Positions 17,704 to 26,151 of a stretch of DNA of 64,000 nucleotides are shown piece after piece. The position numbers and the translations under genes were made by a program. Below the pieces are notes generated by a model. The model saw nothing but the letters and a program-made list of their open reading frames with translations. It had not been told where the DNA came from and searched no databases. Source of the DNA: Enhydrobacter aerosaccus (GTDB lineage Bacteria; Pseudomonadota; Alphaproteobacteria; Reyranellales; Reyranellaceae); the NCBI RefSeq assembly GCF_900167455.1, contig NZ_FUWJ01000002.1:434305-498304 (forward strand). Reading direction: 5' to 3'. How positions within the stretch are numbered: the first letter of the stretch is position 1; each line of letters opens with the position of its first letter.

Positions 17704-18681
17704 CTATTCCGGCTTCAGCACACCCATTTTCAACAGCTCCGCGACGTTGGCTTCGTCTGCCTTGAGCTGATCCTCGAATTCGCCTGGCGTCGACGGTCGG
17801 ACCGTGGCGCCGAGGTCGCGCAGCCGTTGATGGGCGGTTTCGTCCCTGAGCCCTGCAACGACGGCCTCGTTCAGCCGGCGGACGATATCGGCAGGCGTCT
17901 CCCGACGCACGAACACGCCTGCAGTCGTCGCCCCATTGAAAGTCTTGCATCCGACCTGCTCCAGCGTCGGCACATCCGGGAGTTCCGGAATGCGCTCCGG
18001 CCCCAAGGCCATGAGAGGCCTGAATTTGCCGGATTGAATATAGGGCATGGACGCGGTGAGCTGATCGGCGAAGCAGTCGATATTGCCCGCCAACATGTCG
18101 TTCAACCCCGGCCCCGATCCCTTGTAGGGGATGATGTTGAAGCTAAGCTTCTCGTTCACCTGCAGACGCAGGATCGCGACATGATTGGTCGTGCCGTTGC
18201 CGGAATGGCCGATGCTTACTGTCCCGGGTTTGCTGCGCGCCTCGGCCAATAGCGCGCGCATATCGGAAAAGCGACTGTCGGCGCGAGTGACGACCAGTGT
18301 CGGGACGGTGGTCAGGATGCTGACGGGCGCGAACGCCGGCAGCAGCGGCTGCTTTCCTGCCAAGAGCGGCGCAATATAGATCACGCTGAAGCTTGCCATC
18401 GTGATGGTGTAGCCGTCGGCAGGTGCATTCGCTGCCGCCTCCAGTCCGACCACGCCGCCGGCGCCTGGTCGATTGTCTACCACGACGGTTTGTCCAAGCT
18501 GCCGGCTCATCGGCTCGGCCACCAGACGTGACGTCACGTCGTAATTGCCGCCGGGCGCGAAGGGTATGATCCAGTGGATCGGCCGTGATGGAAAAGTCTC
18601 CGCGCGACCGGCCGGCGCGAAACCGGCCGTCGCGAGGACGGCCGAACTTTTCTGGAGAAAGCGGCGCCGTTGCAAGTTCAT
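17704..18681 (-). CDS. Bug/TctC-family substrate-binding protein, copy 2
   Basis: 325 residues. The N-terminus NLQRRRFLQKSSAV is a classic twin-arginine (Tat) signal, so export in folded form is likely, with cleavage near residue 27 (GRAET). The mature part shows the Bug signatures IPFAPGGNYDVTSR, DNRPGAGGVVG and PYKGSGPG. It is closely related to the next gene and only 10 bp downstream of it, so this looks like a tandem duplication. It is convergent with tarD, and no TctAB permease is nearby. The ligand is probably a carboxylic acid, possibly tartrate or a relative. Confidence 0.9.
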   Translation of the reverse strand: MNLQRRRFLQKSSAVLATAGFAPAGRAETFPSRPIHWIIPFAPGGNYDVTSRLVAEPMSRQLGQTVVVDNRPGAGGVVGLEAAANAPADGYTITMASFSVIYIAPLLAGKQPLLPAFAPVSILTTVPTLVVTRADSRFSDMRALLAEARSKPGTVSIGHSGNGTTNHVAILRLQVNEKLSFNIIPYKGSGPGLNDMLAGNIDCFADQLTASMPYIQSGKFRPLMALGPERIPELPDVPTLEQVGCKTFNGATTAGVFVRRETPADIVRRLNEAVVAGLRDETAHQRLRDLGATVRPSTPGEFEDQLKADEANVAELLKMGVLKPE

Positions 18682-18691
18682 GACCTGTCCC

Positions 18692-19666
18692 CTATTCCGG
18701 CTTCAACAAGCCGGATTTCACCAGTGGCGTCACAGTCTCCTCATCCGACTTGAGCGCTGCGGCGAAGGCTTCCGGCGTCGAGGGGCGAGTGATGGCTCCG
18801 AGTTCGGCCAGCCGGGCGCGCACCGCGTCGTCCTTCAGCGCACTCGTCACGTTCTGATTCAAGGTGGCAATCAGTGCGGTCGGCGTTCCCTCGCGAACAA
18901 AGAGGCCGGCGGTGGTGCCGCCATCGAAGGGCGTCGCGCCGATATCCTTGAGGCAAGGGACGTCCGGCAGGCTCGGCAACCGCTCGGGACTGACAGCCAC
19001 CATCGCCTTCAGCTTGCCGTTCTTGATATGCGGCAGCGAGGTGGAGAGCTGATCCATGTAGAGATCGATGTTGCCGCCCATGAGGTCGGCCAGGCCGGGG
19101 CCGGATCCCTTGTAGGGAATGATGTTGAAGGTGATCTTCTCGCTCACCTGCAGACGCAGGATGTCGACGTGGTTCGAAGTGCCATTGCCGGCATGGCCGA
19201 TGGTCACGGTACCGGGTTTCGCCTTGGCTGCTGCGAGAACCGCCTGCATATCGGCGAAGCGGCCGCCCGGCCTGCCGACCACCACCATCGGAACGGTCGT
19301 GAGCAGACTGACCGGCGCAACGGCAGAAAGCAGCGACGGCTTTCCCGCCATCAAGGGCGAGACAAACAACACGCTGAAACTGGCCATGACGACCGTGTAG
19401 CCGTCGGCGGGCGCATTGATGGCCGTTTCCACACCGACCAGGCCGCCGGCGCCAGGACGATTGTCCATCACGATGGTCTGATTGAGCAGGCGGCCCATCG
19501 CCTCGCCGACGATGCGCGACGTGACGTCGTAATTGCCGGCCGCAGCGAAGGGAATGATCCAGCGGATCGGTTTCGACGGAAATGTGTCGGCAAATGCAGC
19601 TGCGGCCCGACCTGCAGCGAACAGCGCCCCCGCGCCCGCGGTAAAATTCCGACGCCTGATCGGCAT
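18692..19666 (-). CDS. Bug/TctC-family substrate-binding protein, copy 1
   Basis: 324 residues from ATG 19666, behind a strong GGGAGGAAAAG site. The N-terminus PIRRRNFTAGAGALFAAG is Tat-like, with cleavage near AAAFA-DTF. It shares long identical blocks with the downstream copy (GGNYDVTSR, NAPADGYT, ILRLQV, IIPYKGSGPG, STPE). The two genes are 10 bp apart and must be co-transcribed. An in-frame ATG at 19825 would add a non-homologous tail and overlap the divergent antiporter gene. Periplasmic ligand capture is the family role; the ligand is not known. Confidence 0.9.
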   Translation of the reverse strand: MPIRRRNFTAGAGALFAAGRAAAAFADTFPSKPIRWIIPFAAAGNYDVTSRIVGEAMGRLLNQTIVMDNRPGAGGLVGVETAINAPADGYTVVMASFSVLFVSPLMAGKPSLLSAVAPVSLLTTVPMVVVGRPGGRFADMQAVLAAAKAKPGTVTIGHAGNGTSNHVDILRLQVSEKITFNIIPYKGSGPGLADLMGGNIDLYMDQLSTSLPHIKNGKLKAMVAVSPERLPSLPDVPCLKDIGATPFDGGTTAGLFVREGTPTALIATLNQNVTSALKDDAVRARLAELGAITRPSTPEAFAAALKSDEETVTPLVKSGLLKPE

Positions 19667-19780
19667 CTTTTCCTCCCATGGTTCTTTTTCTGAAGTATCG
19701 ATAGCGCTGGAGAGGCTCGTCAACGATTGAAATCCCATCAGCGCTGGGCCACATCCGGAACGCAGAAATTCGAGCCGCAC

Positions 19781-19794
19781 GGAGAAAGACGATA
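19781..19794 (+). promoter_or_regulatory. ribosome-binding site and candidate ATA start for the Kef-type antiporter
   Basis: GGAG at 19781-19784 is followed, after 7 nt, by ATA at 19792-19794. That codon is in frame with the antiporter and is followed by PEHQTPLIATIVAG, which fits the usual N-terminus of YbaL/KefB-type proteins (M-P-x-x-x-P-L-I-x-T-I). No ATG, GTG or TTG sits at this position. The first ATG, 16 codons later, would delete half of the first helix. Confidence 0.5.
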
Positions 19795-19839
19795 CCCGAG
19801 CATCAGACACCGCTGATCGCGACAATCGTTGCCGGCCTG

Positions 19840-21420
19840 ATGCTGGCCTACGTGTTCGGCCTCCTCGCCCAGCGCCTGCGGCTGCAGCCGCTGGTCGGCT
19901 ATCTCGTTGCAGGAATTGTGGTGGGACCGTTCACCCCGGGCTTCACTGCGGACCTTTCACTGGCAGGCGAACTGGCCGAGATCGGCGTGATGCTACTGAT
20001 GTTCGGCGTCGGCCTGCACTTTTCCCTCAAGGACTTGATGGCCGTCGCCAGCCTCGCCGTTCCTGGCGCGATCGGCCAGATCGTCCTCGCCACCATCATG
20101 GGGGCCGCCCTCGCCCACCTGCTGGGCTGGTCCTGGATTGCCGGGCTCGTATTCGGCCTGGCTCTCTCCGTCGCCAGCACGGTGGTGATGATCCGCGCGC
20201 TGCAGGACCGACGCATTCTCGATACCGATAGAGGTCGAATTGCCGTTGGCTGGCTCGTGGTCGAGGACCTAGCCATGGTGCTGGCCCTGGTGCTGGTGCC
20301 AGCGGCGGCAACGATTGCGTCGAGCGGCGACGTGCCTCTCAGCCGTTTGGTGTTCTCCCTCCTGGTCGCACTGGCCAAGATCAGCCTGTTCGCCGTGGCG
20401 ATGCTGGTGGTGGGTCGCCGTCTCATCCCCTGGTTGATGCACTACACTGCGCACACCGGATCGCGGGAGCTCTTCCGGCTGGCCGTCTATGCGATTGCGC
20501 TGGGTGTCGCGTTCGGTGCCGCCAAGTTGTTCGGCGTGTCGTTCGCTCTCGGCGCTTTCTTCGCCGGCATGGTCATGGGCGAAAGCAATCTCAGCCAGCA
20601 GGCCACGGAAGAAGCCATGCCGCTTCGCGACGCGTTCGCGGTGCTGTTCTTCGTCTCGGTCGGCATGTTGCTCGACCCCTCGGTCCTCATTCGCTCGCCC
20701 CTTGCCGTGCTGGCGACCGTGATGATCATCGTGGTCGGCAAGTCGGCCATCGCCTGGGCCATCGTTCGGGCGTTCGGTCGTTCGAACGACATGGCGTTCG
20801 CCGTTGCCGCCAGCCTGGCGCAGATCGGCGAGTTTTCCTTCATCCTGATCGGGCTCGGCATCGAACTCGAATTGGTGCCGCTTCTGGCGCGTGATCTCAT
20901 TCTCGCCGGCGCGATCCTGTCGATCATGGTCAACCCGCTGGTATTCGGCCTGCTGGTCCGCCCGGCAGCGGCGAAGGCAAAGCCTGTCCCGCAGACTCGG
21001 GCCCCCACGCCCGCCGGGCACGACGTGTTGGTCGGATATGGACGTGTCGGCTCGTGGATCGGAGCGATGCTGGCCCAGGAAGGGGGCCGTCGCATCGTCA
21101 TCGAAGCCAACGAAGACGGCCTGGAACGGGCCCGCAGCGATGGCGCCGAGGTCGTGGCCGGCAATGCCGCCGATCCCTCGATCCTGGCGTCCGCCAACCT
21201 TGCCCAGGCGCGGCGCCTGTTCGTGACCGTTCCGGAACCGTTCGAGGCCGGCCAGGTTGTCGAGCAGGCGCGCGCCGTCAACCCGCAGCTCGATATCCTG
21301 GCTCGCGCCCATTCCGACGCCGCCGTCGACCACCTTCAGAAGCTCGGCGCCAGCCTGGTCGTGCAGGGCGAACGCGAGATCGCCGAACGCATGATCGAGC
21401 GGGCTCGCAAAAAGACGTAA
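19840..21420 (+). CDS. CPA2 monovalent cation:proton antiporter (YbaL/KefB type)
   Basis: 526 residues from the first ATG, or 542 if it begins at the ATA at 19792, which the family alignment favours. About twelve membrane helices with the CPA2 pattern (LAQRLRLQPLVGYLVAGIVVGP, then LLMFGVGLHFSL, then FGVSFALGAFFAGMVMGES) are followed by a C-terminal RCK/TrkA-N domain starting at HDVLVGYGRVGSWIG, a nucleotide-binding Rossmann loop. It exchanges K+ or Na+ for protons across the inner membrane and is gated by a nucleotide or thiol ligand. It stands alone, divergent from the Bug genes and convergent with an aldo/keto reductase. Confidence 0.92.
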   Translation: MLAYVFGLLAQRLRLQPLVGYLVAGIVVGPFTPGFTADLSLAGELAEIGVMLLMFGVGLHFSLKDLMAVASLAVPGAIGQIVLATIMGAALAHLLGWSWIAGLVFGLALSVASTVVMIRALQDRRILDTDRGRIAVGWLVVEDLAMVLALVLVPAAATIASSGDVPLSRLVFSLLVALAKISLFAVAMLVVGRRLIPWLMHYTAHTGSRELFRLAVYAIALGVAFGAAKLFGVSFALGAFFAGMVMGESNLSQQATEEAMPLRDAFAVLFFVSVGMLLDPSVLIRSPLAVLATVMIIVVGKSAIAWAIVRAFGRSNDMAFAVAASLAQIGEFSFILIGLGIELELVPLLARDLILAGAILSIMVNPLVFGLLVRPAAAKAKPVPQTRAPTPAGHDVLVGYGRVGSWIGAMLAQEGGRRIVIEANEDGLERARSDGAEVVAGNAADPSILASANLAQARRLFVTVPEPFEAGQVVEQARAVNPQLDILARAHSDAAVDHLQKLGASLVVQGEREIAERMIERARKKT

Positions 21421-21458
21421 GCGAGCCCGACAGCGTATCCGCTCACGACGCGCCTCCT

Positions 21459-22463
21459 CTAAAGATAGACAGCTCTCATTTGCGCGTCGGCATAACGTCC
21501 ACCCGCAGCAGCTCCGGGCGGCACCGCCTCGGACAAACGCGCAACGTCGTCCGGCGATAGGGCGACATCAAGTGCACCCAGATTTTCGTCGATACGTTGG
21601 ACATGCTTGGTACCCGGGATAGGAACGATATCCGGCCCCTGGGCCAACAGCCAGGCCAGCGCAACCTGCCCTGGCGTGCAGCCCTTGGCTTTGGCCATGG
21701 CCTCGACGACCCCGGTCAATTGGAGATTGCGCGCGAGATTGTCTGCCGCGAAGCGGGGATGACGGCCCCGCCCGTCGCCTTCGGGAATATCGCCGGCCTG
21801 TCGCACCGAGCCGGTCAGCAGGCTGCGGCCAAGCGGCGAGTAGGCGACGAACGAGATGCCCAGTTCTCGCGTGGTCTGCAGCGTCTCCTCCGCATCCCTC
21901 CGATAAAGTAGCGAATATTCGCTTTGCACCGCCGCAATCGGAAAGGTCTTGTGCGCACGACGAATCGTCTCCGGCCTGGCTTCGCTCAGGCCGAGCGCCT
22001 TCACCTTGCCGGCTGTGACCAGATCACCCATCGCGCCCACGGTCTCCTCGATCGGGACCGATGGATCGACGCGATGCTGATAATAGAGGTCGATCACCTC
22101 CACCCCGAGACGCTTGAGACTGGCCTCGCAGGCCGCCTTTACGTAGTCGGGCCGGCCGTTCACCCCGTTGACGCCGCCCGGCTGCTGCGTTTGCCCGAAC
22201 TTGGTGGCGAGCACGACCCTGCTGCGGCGGCCTTCGCTCAGCGCTTTCCCGAGAAGCGTCTCGTTATGCCCCCAACCATACATATCGGAGCTGTCGAGCA
22301 TCGTGACGCCGCGCTCTATCGCATGATGGATGACTTTGATCCCCTCGGCGTCGTCACTCTTGCCGTAAGCGCCGGACAGCGACATGCAGCCGAGGCCGAT
22401 CGGAAACACCTTGAGCGTGCTGGCACCAAGCTGGCGTGGTTCCCTGGTGAACGTCTGTGTCAT
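21459..22463 (-). CDS. aldo/keto reductase
   Basis: 334 residues from ATG 22463, which follows GGAGGCAGCC. It is a TIM-barrel NAD(P)H oxidoreductase with the complete catalytic tetrad: Asp57 and Tyr62 (LDSSDMYG), Lys88 (ATKFG) and His130 (YYQHRVD). The C-terminal [13 protein letters not shown] segment binds the cofactor. It belongs to the Tas/perakine-reductase-like group that reduces assorted aldehydes. It is a single gene, convergent with the antiporter. The substrate is unknown. The in-frame ATG at 22526 is upstream of the ribosome site and unlikely. Confidence 0.92.
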   Translation of the reverse strand: MTQTFTREPRQLGASTLKVFPIGLGCMSLSGAYGKSDDAEGIKVIHHAIERGVTMLDSSDMYGWGHNETLLGKALSEGRRSRVVLATKFGQTQQPGGVNGVNGRPDYVKAACEASLKRLGVEVIDLYYQHRVDPSVPIEETVGAMGDLVTAGKVKALGLSEARPETIRRAHKTFPIAAVQSEYSLLYRRDAEETLQTTRELGISFVAYSPLGRSLLTGSVRQAGDIPEGDGRGRHPRFAADNLARNLQLTGVVEAMAKAKGCTPGQVALAWLLAQGPDIVPIPGTKHVQRIDENLGALDVALSPDDVARLSEAVPPGAAAGGRYADAQMRAVYL

Positions 22464-22587
22464 GGCTGCCTCCTTTTGCTGGACGCTAGCACGGCAGATT
22501 TGGCTTGGGTCTTGTCGAAAGAACAATGCTCGTCGCCCTTTGTTGCCGTGCGCGCAAGCCGAAGGGCGAGTGTCGCGTCACCCCTCT

Positions 22588-23637
22588 TCACGGGGCAAGG
22601 ATGGCGTCCGCCGGGAGCGGTGATGCGATAACGCCAAGAAAGGTCTCTAACGACCGTTCGATCGACCCTCGTTCAAGTCCGTCGACGATGAACACCAGGC
22701 GCGACCGACGATCGTCGTCCGGCCAGGCCGTCATATGTATCGGCGGATGGACGAGGCGTTGCACACCATGGATCGCAACCGGCGTTTCCGAGTTCGCGAC
22801 ATTCAGGATGCCCTTCACCCGCAGCACGGCTTCGCCATGGCAATGGAGCAACATCGTCAGCCATACGCCAAACATGGTCCAGTCCAGTTGCCCCTCAAAT
22901 GCCAGACTGAAGCTGCGGATGCTGTCGCCATGACGATTGCGGCCCGTCGCAGTGGACCGGCGTCCAGCCGCGACCTCCTCAGCAAACCATCGCAACGGAC
23001 GCTCTGCCTTATCGCCGAGCGCAAAATGATCGTGCGCCAGCAGGAGATCGACGTCGAGAGACCGGTCTGCGGTCTGCCACAGCGGCGCCGACGGGTTGAG
23101 GCGCTGCACATCTCGCAGCAAGGTTTCGACCGATACCGGATCAGCGATATCCGTCTTCGTCAGGACCAACCGATCCGCGATCGCCACCTGCTTCACGCTT
23201 TCCGGGTGACGCCCCAGCTGGCCCGCGCCATTGACCGCATCCACGGTGGTAATGACATTGCCGAGCCGGAAATGATGCGTCAGCACCGGATCGTTCTGCA
23301 CCGTCGACAGAATGGGAAATGGATCGGCAAGGCCGGTGCTTTCCACGACGATGCGGCGGAACACCGGGATTTCTCCGCGCTCGCGGCGGGAATGAAGATC
23401 GCGGATGGCCTCGGACAGTTCGCCTCGGATCGTGCAGCAGACGCATCCCGACGGCAGGAGCACCATCGTTTCGTCGATGCGCTCGAGCAGGTGGTGATCG
23501 AGTCCCACCTCGCCGAATTCGTTGATCAGGACCGCCGTATCCCCGAGGGCCGGATCGGCCAGCAGTCTCTGCAGCAGCGTGGTCTTTCCCGAGCCGAGGA
23601 AGCCAGTAACCAGATTGACCGGGGTGAACTCAGCCAC
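22588..23637 (-). CDS. CobW/COG0523-family GTPase, putative metallochaperone
   Basis: 349 residues. P-loop GFLGSGKT is at residues 12-19, the metal-binding GCVCC motif at 64-68 and the base-recognition LTKTD later; a CobW C-terminal domain follows from about residue 245. COG0523 proteins deliver or insert Zn, Co or other metals into client enzymes at GTP cost. It is the last gene of a tight operon: its first 8 bp overlap the CxxC protein gene, which is 4 bp from the deacetylase gene. The natural client is therefore the metal-dependent deacetylase upstream. That pairing is inference. Confidence 0.92.
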   Translation of the reverse strand: MAEFTPVNLVTGFLGSGKTTLLQRLLADPALGDTAVLINEFGEVGLDHHLLERIDETMVLLPSGCVCCTIRGELSEAIRDLHSRRERGEIPVFRRIVVESTGLADPFPILSTVQNDPVLTHHFRLGNVITTVDAVNGAGQLGRHPESVKQVAIADRLVLTKTDIADPVSVETLLRDVQRLNPSAPLWQTADRSLDVDLLLAHDHFALGDKAERPLRWFAEEVAAGRRSTATGRNRHGDSIRSFSLAFEGQLDWTMFGVWLTMLLHCHGEAVLRVKGILNVANSETPVAIHGVQRLVHPPIHMTAWPDDDRRSRLVFIVDGLERGSIERSLETFLGVIASPLPADAILAP

Positions 23638-23959
23638 GTGCGGGGCCCAAATGGTTGATCACCGCCGGATCCAGCGGATCACAGCGGCGTCCGAGCAGCT
23701 TCTCGGCCGCCGCCCATAAGTGCGTAAGGTTATCGACGATCTCGGTCTTGCCCGTCGGCGTGGACAATAGATAGGCCGTGCCCTGCCAATCGCTGAGCGT
23801 CAGGCGGTAATGGCTCAGGACGCGCTGCGCGCAAGCAACCCGCTGCAGCCGCTCCCGGCGACGCTGCAGCGAGTCCAGATTGCGGGTGAAAACGCCTGGC
23901 CGCGCGGCCGCATCGGTCCAGTGATTTGCCGGGCCGAGAATGCCGCACAGCGCGCACAT
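23630..23959 (-). CDS. small conserved-looking protein with N-terminal CxxC
   Basis: 109 residues beginning MCALCGILG, so a CxxC pair sits at residues 2 and 5, with a third Cys in the middle and one near residue 93. The rest is soluble and probably helical, with SHYRLTLSDWQGTAYLL and a charged C-terminus. No signal or membrane segment and no family I can name. It is sandwiched between the deacetylase gene (4-bp gap) and the CobW gene (8-bp overlap), so it probably serves the same metal-dependent enzyme, perhaps as a metal carrier, redox partner or subunit. Confidence 0.75.
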   Translation of the reverse strand: MCALCGILGPANHWTDAAARPGVFTRNLDSLQRRRERLQRVACAQRVLSHYRLTLSDWQGTAYLLSTPTGKTEIVDNLTHLWAAAEKLLGRRCDPLDPAVINHLGPARG

Positions 23960-23963
23960 GACG

Positions 23964-24845
23964 CTACTTCTTGCGCGGGAAACGTCGGGCGAAATCGTCC
24001 GCCATCTCGTTCATGGTGACGAACTTCACGCCAGGATGGCTGCTCATATGCTGGTACAGCCGCTCCAGCATCATGAGGACATGCGGACGGCCCGACACGT
24101 CGGGATGGATCGTCATCGGAAACACCGCATAGTCGTATTCGCGATAGACCCAGTCGAACTGGTCGCGCCACATCTGCTCGATGTCACGTGGATTGACGAA
24201 GCCGTGACTGTTGGGCGACTTCTTGATGAACATCATCGGCGGCAGGTCGTCGAGATACCAGCTTGCCGGAATTTCGATCAGGTCGGTTTCGTGGCCGCGC
24301 TTCAGCGGCACCATCCATTCGGCCGGCTTCTTTGCGTAATCGATCTTTGTCCAGCTATCGCCAACCCTGACGTAATAGGGCTGATGATCGTTGTGCATCA
24401 GCGAATGATCGTACTTGATGCCGCGCTCGAGCAGCAGCTCATTGGTGACCGGCGAGAATTCCCACCACGGGGCGACGTAGCCTGTCGGGCGTTTGCCGGA
24501 GAGCTTGGTGACGAGTTCGATGCACTTGTCGAGGATCTCGGTCTCCTGCTCGCGCGTCATCGCGATCGGATTTTCGTGGCTGTAACCATGAATGCCGATC
24601 TCATGCCCCGCATCGGCGACAGCCTTCATCTCGGCGGGGAAGGTCTCGATCGAATGGCCGGGAATGAACCAGGTCGTCTTGATGCCGAGCCTGTTGAACA
24701 TCTTGAGCAGACGCGGGCTGCCGACCTCGCCGGCAAACAGGCCGCGCGAAATATCGTCGGGAGAATCTTCCCCGCCGTAACTGCCGAGCCAGCCTGCCAC
24801 GGCATCGACGTCGATGCCGAAGCCGCACAGAATTTCCTTTGCCAT
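23964..24845 (-). CDS. polysaccharide deacetylase (HpPgdA-like)
   Basis: 293 residues with a NodB-homology fold. Metal ligands expected from Helicobacter pylori HP0310 are all in place: Asp14 (GIDVDAV), His86 and His90 ([10 protein letters not shown]). Long stretches such as [27 protein letters not shown] and [14 protein letters not shown] agree with HP0310 as I remember it. HP0310 is described as a peptidoglycan deacetylase. Related cytoplasmic members include the PuuE allantoinase fold, so an amidohydrolase role on a small molecule is also possible. There is no signal peptide. First gene of the operon with the CxxC protein and CobW GTPase. Confidence 0.9.
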   Translation of the reverse strand: MAKEILCGFGIDVDAVAGWLGSYGGEDSPDDISRGLFAGEVGSPRLLKMFNRLGIKTTWFIPGHSIETFPAEMKAVADAGHEIGIHGYSHENPIAMTREQETEILDKCIELVTKLSGKRPTGYVAPWWEFSPVTNELLLERGIKYDHSLMHNDHQPYYVRVGDSWTKIDYAKKPAEWMVPLKRGHETDLIEIPASWYLDDLPPMMFIKKSPNSHGFVNPRDIEQMWRDQFDWVYREYDYAVFPMTIHPDVSGRPHVLMMLERLYQHMSSHPGVKFVTMNEMADDFARRFPRKK

Positions 24846-24885
24846 AACCGGACGCTCCTCCTCGGATTAACGTCCAACAGACAGC

Positions 24886-24915
24886 AAAAAGCGTTCCGGA
24901 CGAAATCCGGAACGC
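24886..24915 (-). terminator. rho-independent terminator of the small secreted-protein gene
   Basis: A perfect 10-bp stem (GCGTTCCGGA at 24891-24900 with its complement at 24906-24915) closes a 5-nt loop. On the minus strand it is followed by five T residues (24890-24886). It lies between the small secreted-protein gene at 24967-25191 and the deacetylase operon, so it ends the former transcript and separates it from the latter. Confidence 0.85.
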
Positions 24916-24966
24916 TGATTTATTTCGTCGGCCGGCGCCCAAGCGCCGGATTTCAGTTCGCGAACT

Positions 24967-25191
24967 TTACTGCCAAGCGAACTGGGCTTCTGTACGCAAG
25001 CGCTCACGCGCCTGGAGCACGCGATCCTTCGTGCTGACCGGCTTGACCGCCGGGCGGGTCGCCTCGACGACAAACGGCTCGGCTGGCGCATTGACGCGCG
25101 CCGTTGCCACACCCTGCAGTACGCTGGCCGTGCCGAAAGTCACCACCAAGGCGCCGATCAGCATGGTGGCCGCCACCAGTAAATGCCTCAT
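24967..25191 (-). CDS. small exported or membrane-anchored hypothetical protein
   Basis: 74 residues from ATG 25191 (preceded by AGGTGTGGA). The first about 30 residues, RHLLVAATMLIGALVVTFGTASVLQGVATA in two parts, are a hydrophobic signal or anchor. The remainder is charged (KDRVLQARERLRTEAQ). No family is recognised. It has its own strong terminator downstream. The gene is AT-richer than its neighbours upstream, but coding from 25191 looks sound. Confidence 0.6.
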   Translation of the reverse strand: MRHLLVAATMLIGALVVTFGTASVLQGVATARVNAPAEPFVVEATRPAVKPVSTKDRVLQARERLRTEAQFAWQ

Positions 25192-25722
25192 TCCACACCT
25201 ACCCCAATATGCCCAAGCGCGTGCGCCCACCGCACTACGCTCCCAAAAGTCACAAACGAATATCGCGCTGCCGAGGTCCACAAGTCTCTGCAGTTCGGGC
25301 GCAGTAAATAATCTGTCGCAGAGGAGAACGCCAGCAAAATCGACTCGTTTTCCGCAACCTTCGTCCCGATTTTTCGTATCAGGCGTAGGTACGGCAGCCA
25401 ACCCCAAGGAGCGGCCCAAGCTGCGCAACACGGCTAAGGCCCTGAATCTATGGACAAAATGGCCAAAAGACGCGGAAACAGCAGTCCCTCTGCATGATGT
25501 AGAACGCGAATAAGTCTGACAAATTATCGCAGCTCTAATGCGGAGAAATTCACCTCAACTGCTATGATTGACAGGCATCCTCAGCCGTTCCGCCTCCTTC
25601 CGCCGGGGCACATTGCGCTGATCTGCCTCCGCCAGGCGCCCTTTTTTGAGCGCGTCGTCGACCGTCATCTCCGCCAGGGTCCAGCCCAGGAACGCCCACC
25701 GCGGAGGCGCGTTGACGGCACC
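25192..25722. other. 531-bp intergenic region
   Basis: No convincing gene on the plus strand. The part 25192-25550 is comparatively AT-rich with short broken frames only. The part from 25555 to about 25725 carries a codon-like minus-strand stretch reported separately as a probable gene remnant. Promoters for the flanking divergent genes must lie here, but no clear sigma-70 pair was found. Confidence 0.5.
25555..25668 (-). pseudogene. possible small gene or remnant antisense to the response-regulator leader
   Basis: On the minus strand, a frame ending at 25555 reads WTLAEMTVDDALKKGRLAE, then ADQRNVPRRKEAERLRMPV. Its codons end mostly in G or C, as real genes here do, and it makes a plausible charged helical protein. 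The only ATG in it gives 37 residues; the coding look continues upstream to about 25725, where the oppositely oriented regulator begins. It could be a tiny gene or the surviving 3' end of a longer gene cut off by rearrangement. Function is unknown. Confidence 0.35.
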
Positions 25723-26139
25723 ATGAATGACGTGGCCACACCCGGAGTTGCATCCATCGTCCCGACCGTCCTGGTCGTCGAACACGATGTCATCGTGCGG
25801 ATGGCGGTGTCGGGCTATCTTCGCGAGTGCGGCTTCAAGGTGATTGAAGCCGCCGATAGCGACGAGGCTCGGCGCATACTGGAATCCGACGTCGAGATCG
25901 ATGTCGTCTTCGCGGAAGTGGCACTGCCTGGAGCGTCGGACGGATTTGCGCTGGCGACATGGCTGCGCAGTCACCACCCGCGCATCAAGGTCCTCCTCAC
26001 CTCCGGCATCGGCCGGTTGGCAGAGCAGGCTGGGAATCTCTGCGAAGAAGGACCCATTCTTGCCAAGCCTTACGACCATCGGGAACTGGAACGTCTCATC
26101 CGCCGCCTCATAGCGGCGGAACAACACCAACCGCGCTGA
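25723..26139 (+). CDS. stand-alone receiver-domain protein, phospho-acceptor Asp missing
   Basis: 138 residues, a single CheY-like receiver with no output domain. The usual phospho-acceptor Asp, expected just before xxLPG, is Glu65 (VVFAEVALPG; codon GAA). The acidic pair near the N-terminus is Glu20-His21 rather than two acids. Thr93 (LLTSG) and Lys115 (LAKPY) are kept. Such a domain cannot be phosphorylated in the normal way and may act constitutively or as a protein-docking module. No histidine kinase is adjacent. Start ATG 25723 is chosen from domain length; an earlier in-frame ATG at 25564 adds an unlikely Pro/Arg-rich tail. Confidence 0.85.
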   Translation: MNDVATPGVASIVPTVLVVEHDVIVRMAVSGYLRECGFKVIEAADSDEARRILESDVEIDVVFAEVALPGASDGFALATWLRSHHPRIKVLLTSGIGRLAEQAGNLCEEGPILAKPYDHRELERLIRRLIAAEQHQPR

Positions 26140-26151
26140 TCGTCCACCCTG

